From positions 20,086 to 84,085 of the forward strand of contig PAAG01000041.1 of NCBI GenBank assembly GCA_002698785.1: a stretch of 64,000 nucleotides of DNA, in the 5' to 3' direction. The DNA comes from Verrucomicrobiales bacterium. GTDB taxonomy: Bacteria; Verrucomicrobiota; Verrucomicrobiia; Verrucomicrobiales; DEV007. The notes beneath the pieces were generated by a model, which saw nothing but the letters and a program-made list of their open reading frames with translations, was not told the DNA's origin and ran no database searches. Below are positions 21,101 through 24,846 of the stretch, in pieces (position 1 is the first letter of the stretch; each line of letters opens with the position of its first letter). The translations under genes were made by a program, and so were the position numbers.

Positions 21101-23438
21101 GACGATCACCGGAGTCAACGCGACGACGGGTGAAATCACCTTCAGCGTGACTCACCAGTATCTCGATGATGGTCCAGCCAATGGAAATGCAACTGCCAGC
21201 GATGTCCTGACGATTTCGGCAACCGTAACCGACGACGACGGCGAGTCCGGGAACACGACGGCTAACGTGACAGTCAGCAACGTAGCTCCTGTGCTTTCAC
21301 TCGATCCAGTTTCTGGAATCGATGAATCGGGTACTGCTGTCCTGACAGGAACAATAACAGACATTGGTCGCCTGGATGGTCACAATGTTGTCATCGACTG
21401 GGGTGACAGCAACGACACGGCGGACGCAACGTTCGACCTGGCGGCTATTTTCAGTGCAAACGTGGCAAACGGTGCGCTGACTCAGTTATTGGGAGCTGCG
21501 GGGTATACCTCGTTCAATTCTACAACCGATGACAGTGTCCTCACAATCACTGCAGTGAACACGACTACGGGGGTCATTTCCTTCCAGGTTACCCATCGTT
21601 ATCATGACGATGGCACAGCAGTCGGAAACGGAACCGCTAACGACATTTCGACAATCAGCGTCACTGTCACGGACGACGATGGCCAGAGTGATATGCAGAC
21701 AGAGACCGTGACTGTCACGAATGTCGCTCCCGTGATCGTGCTCAATCCGGTATCTGATATCGATGAGAATGAATCTGCAGTAGTTACTGGATCATTGACT
21801 GATCCGGGACTTCTCGATCAGCACAATCTTGTCATCGATTGGGACGATCCAAATGATGTGGATGACGCGACGTTTGCTATCCCGGCAATTTTCTCGATCA
21901 ATCCAGCTGACGGGACGACAACTCCTGTTCTCTTCGTGGGGCAGATGATCAGTTCTTCTACCGATGAGAGCGTATTGAGAATCGATTCGATCAACACCAC
22001 TACTGGTGAAATTACCTTTACCGTGTTGCACCAGTATCTCGATGATGGTCCAGACGCCGGAATCAACGGATCTCCAACCTATGTAGCGGAAGATGGAACA
22101 GCTTCGAACACCAGCACGATCACCTCAACGGTAGACGATGATGACACGGGCTCTGGTGGAGATAACGTCGACGTAACGGTCAACAATACGGCACCGGTAC
22201 CTGGCACGAATTCGGGAACCACGGACGAAGATCATTCGGTAGTGATTGATCTGCTGGCAGGGGCAACCGATCAGGGAACCTTGGATGATATTTTCCTCGA
22301 TTCGATCGATACGACAGGAACGATTGGGCAGGTGACTATTAATCCTGACAATCGTACAATTACCTACGATCCGCTTAACCGATTCCAGCGTCTTTCGAAG
22401 AACGAGACTGCCACGGATACATTCCGTTTCACCTTGATCGATGACGATGGGACGATCACCGTCCAGGAAGTCACAGTGACGATTGTCGGGAAGAATGACA
22501 AACCGATCACCCAAATTGACCGAGTCACGGTCACGGAAGGGGGAATAGGTGGGTCAGATGTTCAGGCTGGAAATGTTCTCGACAACGACAGCGACATTGA
22601 TCAGAACGGCGGCGCAATTGACGACGTCCTCCAAGTGGTTCGGATCAAAGCGGAAGGAAAGTCATTCGATGGTGCGACCAACCGTGGTGGTGCTGTTCGC
22701 GGCAACCAGCCGACGCTTGTCGATGGACAATACGGAACACTTCAGATCGACAGGAATGGTAATTTCGTTTACGCAATAAATAACGAACTTCCTAACGTTC
22801 GTGCATTGAAAGCGGGAGAAACTGTTCAGGAACGTTTCACCTACACGGTCAGTGATGGCAACGGTGGAATGATTCGTGAAACGATCCTCGTTACGGTTAG
22901 GGGCTCTGAAGGCGCTGTTATCAACAATATCCATGTCGCCGGAGGTTCTGGAATCCTGGAAGGGTTCCGTCTCGCAGAACGAGGTGGCATTTTTGATGAT
23001 GACGACGGGGAAGATCAGAATCCGATATTGGCTCTCTTCCCGACCTATTCGGGAACTGCTCAGCCGGGAACTGTGTTGACCCTCCGGATCTACGGAATTG
23101 ATGGGATGACTCTCGGAGGTGGCTCGCTGACAGTGGTCGCCGATATCTCGGGCAATTGGTCTGCCGCTTTCAGCGGAATGATCATGGATGGATCACCCTA
23201 TTTTATCGAGATCGAGCAGCAGCCCCCGACTTGGGATATCGGTGCACGTGGAGTATTTCGTACCTACTACGCTCCCGCTATGAGTGGATCTGCCTTCGAG
23301 ACAGAAGCTCTCACTGTCGACTCAATCTTCGGACGGCGCTTAAGCACGGTCGACCTGAAACAGACAATCAACGAAAACAGAAATCCCAACGGTTCCAACG
23401 AGGATTGGAGAATCGCCAACGGATTACCTGAAAGCTGA
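123..23438 (+). CDS. Giant LEPR-XLL surface protein with metzincin-like motif and cadherin/LamG/PKD repeats
   Basis: This single open frame encodes 7771 residues. A basic N-terminus leads to LEPRVLFSG (46-54), the LEPR-XLL motif of large Planctomycete and Verrucomicrobial proteins; no ordinary signal peptide is visible. Residues 201-211 read HEQGHILGLED, a metzincin-type HExxHxxGxxD zinc motif, with a possible Met-turn at M222. A cadherin/VCBS-like domain follows (about 256-356), then three LamG blocks (about 526-810, 1193-1413, 1590-1840) and autotransporter-type 'GTGxLxKxGxGT' repeats (about 1900-4010). The second half has a lamin-tail-like domain (about 4360-4523), more LamG and VCBS-like domains, six PKD-like repeats (about 6030-7355) and a final Bap-like Ig fold (about 7630-7720). 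Most domains are extracellular adhesive or carbohydrate-binding folds, so a surface adhesin or matrix protein is likely. Whether the zinc motif is catalytic is unknown. Confidence 0.9.
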   Translation: MNRTTSSRRKRWFFARSMSRAYQEWLENKRRKQNAARQRPLFAEALEPRVLFSGTPAPVDPDMAEEADAQQQAAQEAEMLSNEIDGIGNVLITEEADADFTEEDVERLAQEALSRWEETGLTEEQINALESINYVVTDLGGSSVAAVEGDTIFIDDDAAGFDWFIDDTEWADEEFTEYEGYLEALTEEAMEGIDLLTAIMHEQGHILGLEDVDDVSEIDGLMGEEIGEGVRRLPVDGSAEGLPSLALEETHYLVAAVAADDTGATDEDTVLNVPGDGVLSNDSGDPALTVTAHDALSAFGAEVVVNADGSYSYDPTQTARLQMLAAGETIVDTFSYTVTDGDGSVDTATVSITVTGVGAIEIHGDDKLPDGSTLTGNNVSLSMNGGDMEIHVNGVLFHTTTQTVLGSNPDVDINLPSDTATISGVAGGVNSITASAGSIEVSGNIVTVAGQTYQTAVTLVGDTTLDAADVVFVGTVDSDSSARSLSVNATGMLSINSDIGVGAALASFDTTGSGEVQVASGFDQVQGELLWNYDFSSAGIGASEVFDSVGSIANTGGGFSLVASGVNSPSISAATGSNTPTGISAAGQFTGGSTSDDGDGGYRVDSGGVDSAPQDIVGSKDFGSASFEFWINPDLVGTSGSPLANHQMIWETGGGTGTGFAIMNDGTLRMRQTTGGIELDYDLNADTLGILNNTVPGTYSTGQWMQITGTLDFDTDTMSLYVNGVKVAENVGGATSTDWDGGDPSALGAIGGANAGGWGSGTAPGTFGQFESFDGQIAVFRLYEGVLTGGAAIGDGGGQVGANFDFMNSSNVAPATVTVVTSGNQNHGDTILGTDFILTSTTGDVTLSGTFDDDGVASTSSNVTLNSSGVTTISGVVGGTDALLSLTTDAGGSVAVESGSVTTLGAQTFGENLTTNQNTTFSGGTLTFEGTSDFSGDTTISSGFATFSGATVFAGMADIDSLGDTIFSDTVEFGSTATVDARNVAFSGVVTMNGDITVTTSNDATFSAAVNGSATDDLTVNSSGSTTFTGGSLGSVTTDPNGRTQLDADMTLTGAMASVFNDRVLVRENVVLTTTGSGDLVFNSSIDSESGEANDLTLTLTQGDAYLNGDVGEDSLGGNSNDAGLGNFTVNGNGELFIGTRLNQAAGTDSILNFDASVDGAGSELNGISAYDLSIGSNITVNSNPDTMFSGITSSWVFPTAGSSAAADRITTLSIDNSNIPGNASAESGSIEVWFKPASLSGPGQVIWESGGTGDGSSITLAGSVLTFQVKDGPGVEQSGQVNFDLSTLSAEEQDDFVQVVAVYVRDARGTAPNDRIDLYVNGEIRDTLFVSVNDWIGTDGMGIGGSSGGTASSVGGNDDDGLDDVGDADNAPVVPGGTAFSDGVSFEGEIAAMRYYRTNLNAGNVTDSYILMLDPIAITTVGDQTYDVATQSDSANFNGANVTFGSTLDSTVGGNSASLAFSTSGGGETSFGDVVGGLNAVRNLTTNPDGYTTVSADITSDGDILFGDSVLINAGNVTITQNSASGAVVFGSTLDGADGVSANLTVNTPNGATTQFGGNVGSDALGSLSADGGLQSIATDAAGTTLFEPVDDLIDGFDFFVDAGQDTDSDLEWEDLVVGNPSGLNFTLDDSPAVTRVTGTSGLPGITGAYDFPGGSTGNEAGANISSFQAATGDWTEQDVTFEMWFKPDNLTPTPTNGQILFEDGGGTGIGLFLDNNELRLRKAPGGGNVSYDLSTDTLGLLTAPATDEFIQAVFTYDIASGVLELFVNGVSVGTDVAGGGDWSGGDAAGIGTLGGSNAGGIGGGQQSTESFDGQVAMVRVYRDEILTPLGVQRNYYAVAGVDSSKVTVVTAGDQTFNDAVTSSGDLTLSGGNVILGSTVSMGSNDLTISVSGANGSAAGEISGTGGLTKQGAGTFELAATNTFTENTTVVDGTLLLTGSIANGVTVESGGTLAGAGTVNGNGLIQSGGTLSPGNGTGDEATITFTGDLDLSGGATIDLSGSTVSTHDLVSVGGTLTVSGDLNLVDNSADYSGLSVGDEIELFSVGTSLAGEFSGMPEGALLSLGGAEFQISYAGGDGNDIVLVSLGIADTDVNLDGSGNLVITDANGGDTDDTILITVGTNATLSQDGYTIFDSSGLLTTSIAGSVRVSENEIFIPFTSISGSEVQVDTLGGTDTLIIDLQGGGAGALQQMIVFTGGTSAGDNDTLEVRNGVFGTVTHDMINGTDGSIDLDSNMSAEITYTGLEPVDMTGSTATDFVFNLPAGVDNAQLTDIGGGILRLESTDATATFESTDFASPSGSITINGGSDDFLSLPGALTLSSDLILNVGTTTIAGDIALGGNDLTVNVATGGEATGIISGTGNVNKGGDGTFVLSGNNSYDGITTVTDGILQLNNANALGASGSTLNGTVVQSGGALDLNFVNLPSERVTINGTGAGDPDTGALFNSAGSMGNNGVRYLILGSDATIGNDGGRFGLNSGTISGAGFTLTKVGSNEVWVNSNSTYANLIVNDGVYGVQGDNAINNLTGTVTVNAGATLGTWTQRNLSGDFIFNDGTLSSSVGTGANVTVTIGGTIALTGTNTFNVPSWPDRTLATFITADISGTGSIDKVGGGELTMSGTNSYTGVTDVLAGTLYQNGAHTGAGSYTVASGAILAGTGSTDGVLTVDAGGTLAPGVAGVGTLTFSNGGTVNGTLEIELDGTGTGSADVFAVVGNLDISAATLSLTALSATDDPTYAIASYTGALTGTFVGIPDGSPINVTFGGTTYVFTIDYTGGAGTDIVLTSAGQAETSVEIDGSGNLVITDINGGTSDDNITIVDDGAGNYVISDPALALTTSIPGAVRIDANTIQVSKTDVTGGLIVNTLGETTADVVTISGSNALTFTGDVTINAETINLNQDFTANDGADQDIVFNGGVVVGGSVTLTGANLDFNGDTDLNGNTLILDVSGDATSSATSTFEFNQGTLTLSDSSNFVNDGTAIFIGLTGGDAINGTGTFTNNGTFRQDAVNGSDDNLFLSGSATFLNQVGGTIFVSSGGDIELRGSSHLNNLGLIQKMGSTSNDPTYIFSRGGDFTNSGTIQVENGHLNLAGGFATGGFVSTGGDFITTGTARLTFSGRWAEITGASTMGGGDIELSNDNPAGTTGGGFSAGAATTVINVTGDGLFWQDSDVDARGNTIRNDGTIHINGSGADQVGTGTFENGPTGVLELDTNGVLSLDGGTFVNNGTVNQNDDFTIDGALSFVNGTTGTFEFGATAGTHTLTLSNPGFTNNGTANLNDSIILAGSGTFTNAATGVFELSPVNGNRTITMNNTGGIVNDGTFQFTDDGNISLSGSGTFTNNANFVHSYGGANDNFIVTGSSTFNNNGTLEFQNRGDLQISSSGVFNNSGLILKTSALGDPSFIFGPATFNNLAGGEVRSNAGQIHVGLTGTQTSDPGSTWTADGGDIGLGGTWTGTFSGSSANGGFVEITNSTNGAILSDFEAGAAGATFNIGGDGLNWVREDIISNGNPLINTGTFNIVTADAKSLSGVLTNQGTLNIDGDFSIDGGELVNASGGTVNHFSGITNLLAASDIIRNQSGGAFHFTGALSSDLEGNGRVVNEAGGLMDLDDSGGLDINTTGVGIENDGTFNWVSGASLDMQMATSEFQNDGTFNVTGSANRALNGVGTFTNNGTFNHSASGGADNLQGLSSGGSFVNNGLFDITVIGDFEMRDGYTFTNTATGTVRKSGTSLSSDAAQFFSFSAQPGAGTFSNEGTVEVLNGILRITTSSSDAQFDDNILTQVSGTTLTGGTWIADASSAAIGFATLDLEPADPNGITTIGQDATVRIIGAGAQLQQLNNNLDQIDGSLTVNGTGNLNLASGVTMVGSTGLLAGSGTVTGDVLIASGGTLSPGDVVSGGVGDEQNLTIDGDLTISGDVNIDISGMMVATNDLVTVTGSVDLTGGTLNLIDTNADFSTLPLATEIVLIAVGSGGTVTGTFSGIADGDAVSVGGIDMELFYARGDGNDVVLYRESPAVANDDDYTGVPADEDTVYTVDAGTGVLINDSTDIGFNLTVGDSDTESQYGASVTVNPDGSFSYDPTSSPFLQGLADGESVVDTFTYQTVDGRSVELFEFDGMIVGEANDFSNRTDNGGDIWELIDEDDTLNNNEGGNPLTGARFGNFLQVTPEAGGGFSQPNESAGGFNPDGEPKVQYTIVVSDAGTYQLFVRASGSNGGGDSFYVSIEELRDGDDDNGGGGVPDWYRVTTNSNQFSWTGVGTPETTQLGGANIPLDFDLAPGTYTLSFYPREDGVAIDSFALVNQGNATAVSNQPSQGSTDPEYDSVVSQTHARVSILVEGVNDDPETVDRERTIYEDEPYTFTTTASLTRVDGVYLSEFHYDNTGDDADEYVELAGMAGFDLTGWSLVFYDGNGGDEYGTIDLTGTNIDDEGQGLGAVAVTLPAGTVPDGFLENGPDAIALIDSNGQVVEFISYEGTVTAQEGPAAGYTSANVGATQNGSPVGSSIALTDRNTWQFQAAGTPGTLNPGQENPDFYFGDLDRSDLFYSITIETLPTSGMLQLSGMNVTAGQEILLADIPNLVFVPALNVNGSPASSFTFTVNDENGGSSPVRTFSFNVLPVNDAPVANPDTVTAVEDGGVNNGTAGVDPQGNVITGNILVSGDAGDVSNADTDPDGDTLAVVRVEFTGTPFAGAVNTGGAVTTAGTTLIDGAYGTLEIAADGSYTYTVNQTVAESLDDGDLPTDVFTYTIIDRTDLIAYYNFEAPDTTADDEASDNSGNGNDGTFSGIVAGDYSYDSTSSAVGAQSLLLNEDGPANAGRLSVDTDGYDFNNGDWTFSGWFNRADNDTDDFILHLGAGDGFGGGDELHLYGVNGSNDLRVFSVLDSTPYSTINISGGATPGSWNHVALSYDAATQTLSLYLNGELGGSLSGIALNLDNTATIGGHDNPSFQAVRWFNGNLDDTALFSSVLEPEYIRHLATGEGLSSSTTLTINVAGANDAPTIGNGPDTADLDETDAGLTASGDFSVSDPEVADVVTASVASVSATGNVNGIDNATLLAMLSVGTNPVIGGSSTSGTINWAFDSGSEAFNFLNTGETLELEYSVRATDDGGAFTEETVTITITGTNDGPVAVDDGTFQDVWQLGVDNGNNSDFTNEGANTDEHYYFAGTYTTRLDGSSDLNPVRDEPFSSFDRALTNGDPNNFIHFNLRPDQLDNEFQIVIDNISNNVTNGPITFEVVFNGNVVFTDTVTTAGGGIFTSPVFTGASVGATTGDNVIEIRRTTLNGGWMQFDRINLQESAVISVGEDDVLSVSAGEGVLVNDTDPDIDGVAPDDSITVTAHDAHSAAGGVVIVNADGSYTYDSNGRFNYLALGESATDTFTYTISDSQGATDTATVTVTILGSNDAPNAVDDGTFEEVWRLGVDNNNTGEFEQEGGTNAAPGNPNLRDDDYYFTGEYGGTIGTVPEDEAINDGIGGSSRVYGFERALIFSGADSTNRIHFNLDPGQLNDEFQFSIDFIGIGGPNVGGVDVEILFNGVVIHTESLAGGGLVTTDVFDGASVGAITGDNVLTIRRTDTNGGWITIDTLALEARQELITTEDDVVNVSATEGVLSNDSDPDFSDTVSVSAFDATSAGGATVVVNADGSFTYDPTGVFDYLAQGETYIDTFQYTITDLQGETDTATVTLTVRGINDAPELANVSITDENEGSQTSLTGRIDDADFAGDGYTLTIDWGDPNAPGVEAIDLSTLTASQGTYNATTGEFEIFHVYVDDDPTATAQDSYSVSVQVWETLGYKLQAHYNFDSGDATDSTDNNNDGAVTGGTVSFTEDTASALGGGQSASTAQSGYISVASSSSLEDVNDQMTVSFWLKAEATDNPDWVRIIRKGDEANNGTATWMVNRDSNTDSVGMRTDTFGTGGAFNQNRHRNVDENGVATLDDDLLDGNWHLVTYVIDGTSTKEFIDGQLNSTKTVPIGDGLSNTADLRILGRGSGSQAINGSMDDVAIWNRPLTDAEVAQLALAPVPVNVKSAVVNVTTTVTNVDPDLAVNVATEIDEDDTLVVTGSYTDPGLYDTQTLVIDWDDPNAAADSTFAISSVFSVNPMGGSPIANLAVNDTISSSTDGAVLTITAINTTTGEVSFSVSHQYLDDGVIGGNATASDDSTITFTITDDDTGGDVETAVVTVNNVIPSVSLNAVTGISENGTAVLTGSITDAGKEDAHTFVVDWGDANDLSNATFAIPATSSLTVSDTFNSSTDDSVLTITGINLTTGEITFSVTHQYLDDGVSATPFNGANGTASDTATITAAVYDDDMTGVAGYSGTIFTEGSDLNGYWQFEDGTGSSVAIDSSGNGYHATANGDITFGNGSAYNPLGESVEFDGNGDYFSTGATAGELGFGGDFTASAWIYLDDLTGDKTVFGTDSSGANNGLHLVIRNGRAHFGFFSNDTGGTQVLNTGQWYHVTWRYTSATGEQALFVDGSLDRATTGHAAFAGTANEVVIGRWSGGGTRYFDGLMDEVSVIGRSLSDIEIAALAAQGPIPPSVASTTVEISNVGPVTSLDPVTTIDENGTAVLNGTIADPGLLDSHHVTVDWDDDNDTADATFDFDAIFSIDPNTGALTQELMVGAMFNSTSDDSVLEITGVNTTTGEITFTVSHQYLDDGASSPDYSDSANGTASDAPVIKVSVVDDDQPTYSSVVGSDDDLTGYWRFEENTGATTVHDSSGNDREGELIGDAALGGSSAYTSLGGVLTLDGNGDYYSTGATAGDLGFGGDFTASAWVNFDSATGDMTVFGTMTSGANNGLHLVIRDGRAHFGFFGNDTPGTQTLNTGEWYHITWRYTSATQEQAIFVNGALDRALTGKTPFTGLSNEVVIGRWNTSGRFFDGMMDEVSIIGRSLSADEIAAMAATGPEMAGMATTTVTINNVDPTVSLDPVSGVDENGTATVTGTITDIGRLDSHRLVLDWDDANDTADATFDLTAIYEADSANGSLTQLLGTAGYTTFNSSTDDSVLTITGVNATTGEITFSVTHQYLDDGPANGNATASDVLTISATVTDDDGESGNTTANVTVSNVAPVLSLDPVSGIDESGTAVLTGTITDIGRLDGHNVVIDWGDSNDTADATFDLAAIFSANVANGALTQLLGAAGYTSFNSTTDDSVLTITAVNTTTGVISFQVTHRYHDDGTAVGNGTANDISTISVTVTDDDGQSDMQTETVTVTNVAPVIVLNPVSDIDENESAVVTGSLTDPGLLDQHNLVIDWDDPNDVDDATFAIPAIFSINPADGTTTPVLFVGQMISSSTDESVLRIDSINTTTGEITFTVLHQYLDDGPDAGINGSPTYVAEDGTASNTSTITSTVDDDDTGSGGDNVDVTVNNTAPVPGTNSGTTDEDHSVVIDLLAGATDQGTLDDIFLDSIDTTGTIGQVTINPDNRTITYDPLNRFQRLSKNETATDTFRFTLIDDDGTITVQEVTVTIVGKNDKPITQIDRVTVTEGGIGGSDVQAGNVLDNDSDIDQNGGAIDDVLQVVRIKAEGKSFDGATNRGGAVRGNQPTLVDGQYGTLQIDRNGNFVYAINNELPNVRALKAGETVQERFTYTVSDGNGGMIRETILVTVRGSEGAVINNIHVAGGSGILEGFRLAERGGIFDDDDGEDQNPILALFPTYSGTAQPGTVLTLRIYGIDGMTLGGGSLTVVADISGNWSAAFSGMIMDGSPYFIEIEQQPPTWDIGARGVFRTYYAPAMSGSAFETEALTVDSIFGRRLSTVDLKQTINENRNPNGSNEDWRIANGLPES
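1700..5660 (+). repeat. Three LamG-plus-beta-strand blocks inside the giant gene
   Basis: Three concanavalin-like (LamG) domains of about 220-280 residues lie at roughly 1700-2550, 3700-4360 and 4890-5640. Each ends with a variant of F(D/E)G(Q/E)(I/V)A followed by an R-x-Y motif. Each is followed by a short haemagglutinin-like segment built around T-x-G-(N/D)-Q-(N/T), starting near 2571, 4378 and 5667. The copies are clearly homologous but well diverged, which points to old duplications. Confidence 0.75.
5820..12130 (+). repeat. Autotransporter-type and 'NNGTF' beta-strand repeats inside the giant gene
   Basis: This low-complexity region is rich in G, T, N and S. Passenger-associated (PATR-like) units of the form GTG-x-L-x-K-x-G-x-GT-x-x-L begin near 5838, 7198 and 7930. 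Between about 9050 and 11600 the protein repeats F(T/V)NNGTF/L-type strands dozens of times. The pattern fits a right-handed beta-helix or similar elongated stalk. Sections end three times with a 'G-x-GNDIVL'-like strand (near 6360, 8450 and 12110), suggesting three large sub-blocks. Confidence 0.65.
15486..17147 (+). repeat. Tandem 831-base module (two copies) inside the giant gene
   Basis: Two adjacent units of about 277 residues begin at 15486 and 16317. Each starts VDDGTF(Q/E)(D/E)VW(Q/R)LGVDN. Each continues with a jelly-roll-like segment containing (Q)LxxEFQ and ASVGA-x-TGDNV-x-x-IRRT-x-x-NGGW. Each ends with a cadherin/VCBS-like domain carrying NADGS(Y/F)TYD. The order and spacing of motifs match between copies, so this is a whole-module duplication. 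Confidence 0.8.
18205..22184 (+). repeat. Six PKD-like repeats with two near-identical LamG insertions
   Basis: PKD-like units of about 147 residues start near 18205, 18646, 19740, 20850, 21296 and 21737. They share (I/V)(D/S)E(N/D/S)-type starts, DW(G/D)D, STD-x-x-VLTIT, TTGEI-x-F and YLDDG (YHDDG in the fifth). LamG domains are inserted before units 3 and 4, at about 19053-19690 and 20163-20800. These two LamG copies are far more alike than other LamG domains in the protein: for example both contain GFGGDFTASAW, ANNGLHLVIR and RAHFGFF. The composite LamG+PKD unit has a period of about 1110 bases. Confidence 0.8.
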
Positions 23439-23449
23439 CTTTCGAACGT

Positions 23450-23474
23450 CGGGAGTGGAGCATCTCCACTCCCG
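23450..23474. terminator. Hairpin between converging genes
   Basis: CGGGAGTGGAG (23450-23460), loop CAT, and CTCCACTCCCG (23464-23474) form a perfect 11-base stem. It sits between the stop of the giant gene and the stop of the opposing dCTP deaminase gene. No T-run follows on either side, so it is a strong stem without the classical U-tract. A bidirectional terminator or 3' end stabiliser is the simplest reading. Confidence 0.6.
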
Positions 23475-23494
23475 GCCACCGATAGCAGCCTTTC

Positions 23495-24031
23495 TCAGAA
23501 CTTGTTGCGAAACATCTGCGACTCGACTGGCAGGGGCGTGAGATCGTTGTATTTTGCGGACTGTTTCGAGTTGTATGGAGTGATGATTTCTCCCTCGACA
23601 AGAAAGTAGATCAGCTGTCCTACGGGCATCCCTTCGTAGACTCGAACGGGCTGCTTCACTGAGATCTCCAGCGTCCAGTAATTGCAGAATCCTACATCGC
23701 CCTTTCCCGCAGTGGCGTGAATGTCAATACCGAGCCGGCCGACGCTTGATTTCCCTTCCAGGAATGGCACCGCCTTGTGACTCTCGGTGTATTCAATGGT
23801 CGATCCGAGGTAATTGATCTGCGGCTCGAGGACATATCCCTCTTCGGGAATCTCAAAATGGTCGATCTCGTTGTGTTCCTTGGCATCGAGAACCCGGTTT
23901 CGATACGTTGCCAGGTGCTTACTCAAGTGCACGTCGTAGCTGTTGGTGCCCAGGCAATCGCGATTGTAGGGCTCAACCACGATTTCCTTTCTCTCCATAG
24001 CGGCGAGGATCTCTGCGTCCGATAGAATCAT
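23495..24031 (-). CDS. dcd: dCTP deaminase
   Basis: The 178-residue product deaminates dCTP to dUTP in the cytoplasm, feeding thymidylate synthesis. The signature EGKSSVGRLG lies at 92-101, followed by the H-A-T-A-G-x-x-D-x-G-F block (105-115). The catalytic glutamate is E122 in the TLEIS strand. Length and order match the trimeric Dcd family. The reading frame stays open 63 codons further upstream, but the ATG at 24031 begins the family-typical MILSDAEI and the extra residues look like noise, so I chose this start. A small hairpin (CCGTT-agag-AACGG, 24040-24053) precedes it. It is divergent from cmk, another pyrimidine-nucleotide gene, so the two may share the 119-base control region. Confidence 0.95.
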   Translation of the reverse strand: MILSDAEILAAMERKEIVVEPYNRDCLGTNSYDVHLSKHLATYRNRVLDAKEHNEIDHFEIPEEGYVLEPQINYLGSTIEYTESHKAVPFLEGKSSVGRLGIDIHATAGKGDVGFCNYWTLEISVKQPVRVYEGMPVGQLIYFLVEGEIITPYNSKQSAKYNDLTPLPVESQMFRNKF

Positions 24032-24150
24032 ATCGTCAACCGTTAGAGAACGGAGCGCTCGCGGCAAGAGATTTCTACATTCGCAGGACTCTCGATCTTC
24101 TCCGAAAATCCGTTGCGGTAAGCCTCTGCCCGGTTCACCATTGCGGACCC

Positions 24151-24798
24151 ATGAACGACGAGTCGACAAAGATCGTTGCAATCGACGGACCGGCTGCCTC
24201 AGGCAAAAGCACGGTTGCAAGGCAGGTGGCCCAGGAGTTGGGCATTGTATTCGTCAGTTCTGGCGAGATGTATCGGGCGTTTACTTGGTGGGTTCTGGAA
24301 AATGATGTGGATCCCACTGATAAGAATTCCGTTCTAGAATTGCTGAAATCCACGAAATTTATCTGTGGTAAGTCCGAAAATAAAAGCACGATCACAATCG
24401 ACGGAAAGCTTCTTACACGAGCGGAGATGGCATCTGAGCCGGTGAATCAGAACGTTTCGGTGATTGCTGCGATTCCAGAGGTCAGGGCACGACTGGTTGC
24501 CGAACAGAGGGCTTATGCCGAGAAATCGGGGGTAGTCATGGAAGGTCGGGATATCGGGTCAGTCGTTTTTCCCGATACGCCACTAAAGTTCTACATCGAT
24601 GCATCTCCTGAGGTCAGGCAACAACGCCGAGCCGCGGAGGGGATTGAGGATTCCATTGCTAATCGAGACAAGATCGACTCCAACCGGAAAGCTTCACCCT
24701 TGGTGATTCCGGAGGATGCTGTGGTCGTGGACAGCTCCTACATGACTGCGGAAGAGGTTGTGGGAGAAGTCTTGCGTGAAATCCGGGCGCGAACGTAG
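24151..24798 (+). CDS. cmk: Cytidylate kinase
   Basis: This cytoplasmic enzyme phosphorylates CMP and dCMP with ATP. The 215-residue product has the P-loop GPAASGKST at 13-21 and the nucleotide-binding MEGRDIGSVVFP segment near residue 130. It also has the RR-A-A-E-G lid region and a DR/NR-x-x-SPL-like segment (K-A-S-P-L) that recognises the base. The closing VDSSYMTAEEVV is typical of bacterial Cmk. It diverges from dcd and is followed 48 bases later by a Tat-exported propeller gene on the same strand. Length is normal for the family. Confidence 0.95.
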   Translation: MNDESTKIVAIDGPAASGKSTVARQVAQELGIVFVSSGEMYRAFTWWVLENDVDPTDKNSVLELLKSTKFICGKSENKSTITIDGKLLTRAEMASEPVNQNVSVIAAIPEVRARLVAEQRAYAEKSGVVMEGRDIGSVVFPDTPLKFYIDASPEVRQQRRAAEGIEDSIANRDKIDSNRKASPLVIPEDAVVVDSSYMTAEEVVGEVLREIRART

Positions 24799-24823
24799 CT
24801 CATACACGCTATTACGGGCGAAA

Positions 24824-24846
24824 TTCAGGATGGCTATCATCCTGAA
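24824..24846 (+). promoter_or_regulatory. Perfect hairpin abutting a start codon
   Basis: TTCAGGAT (24824-24831), a 7-base loop and ATCCTGAA (24839-24846) form a perfect 8-base stem ending directly before the ATG at 24847. The only Shine-Dalgarno-like bases (AGGA) lie in the left arm. It could be the 3' end of cmk or a translational control hairpin for the next gene. Confidence 0.45.

Noticed and set aside
123..23438. RTX/type I secretion repeats in the giant protein
   Set aside because: Scattered G-G-x-D-type stretches occur, but no regular GGxGxDxxx nonapeptide array is present.
24032..24220. A 63-residue N-terminal extension of dCTP deaminase
   Set aside because: The family starts at MILSD; the extension overlaps the divergent cmk start and has no conserved features.
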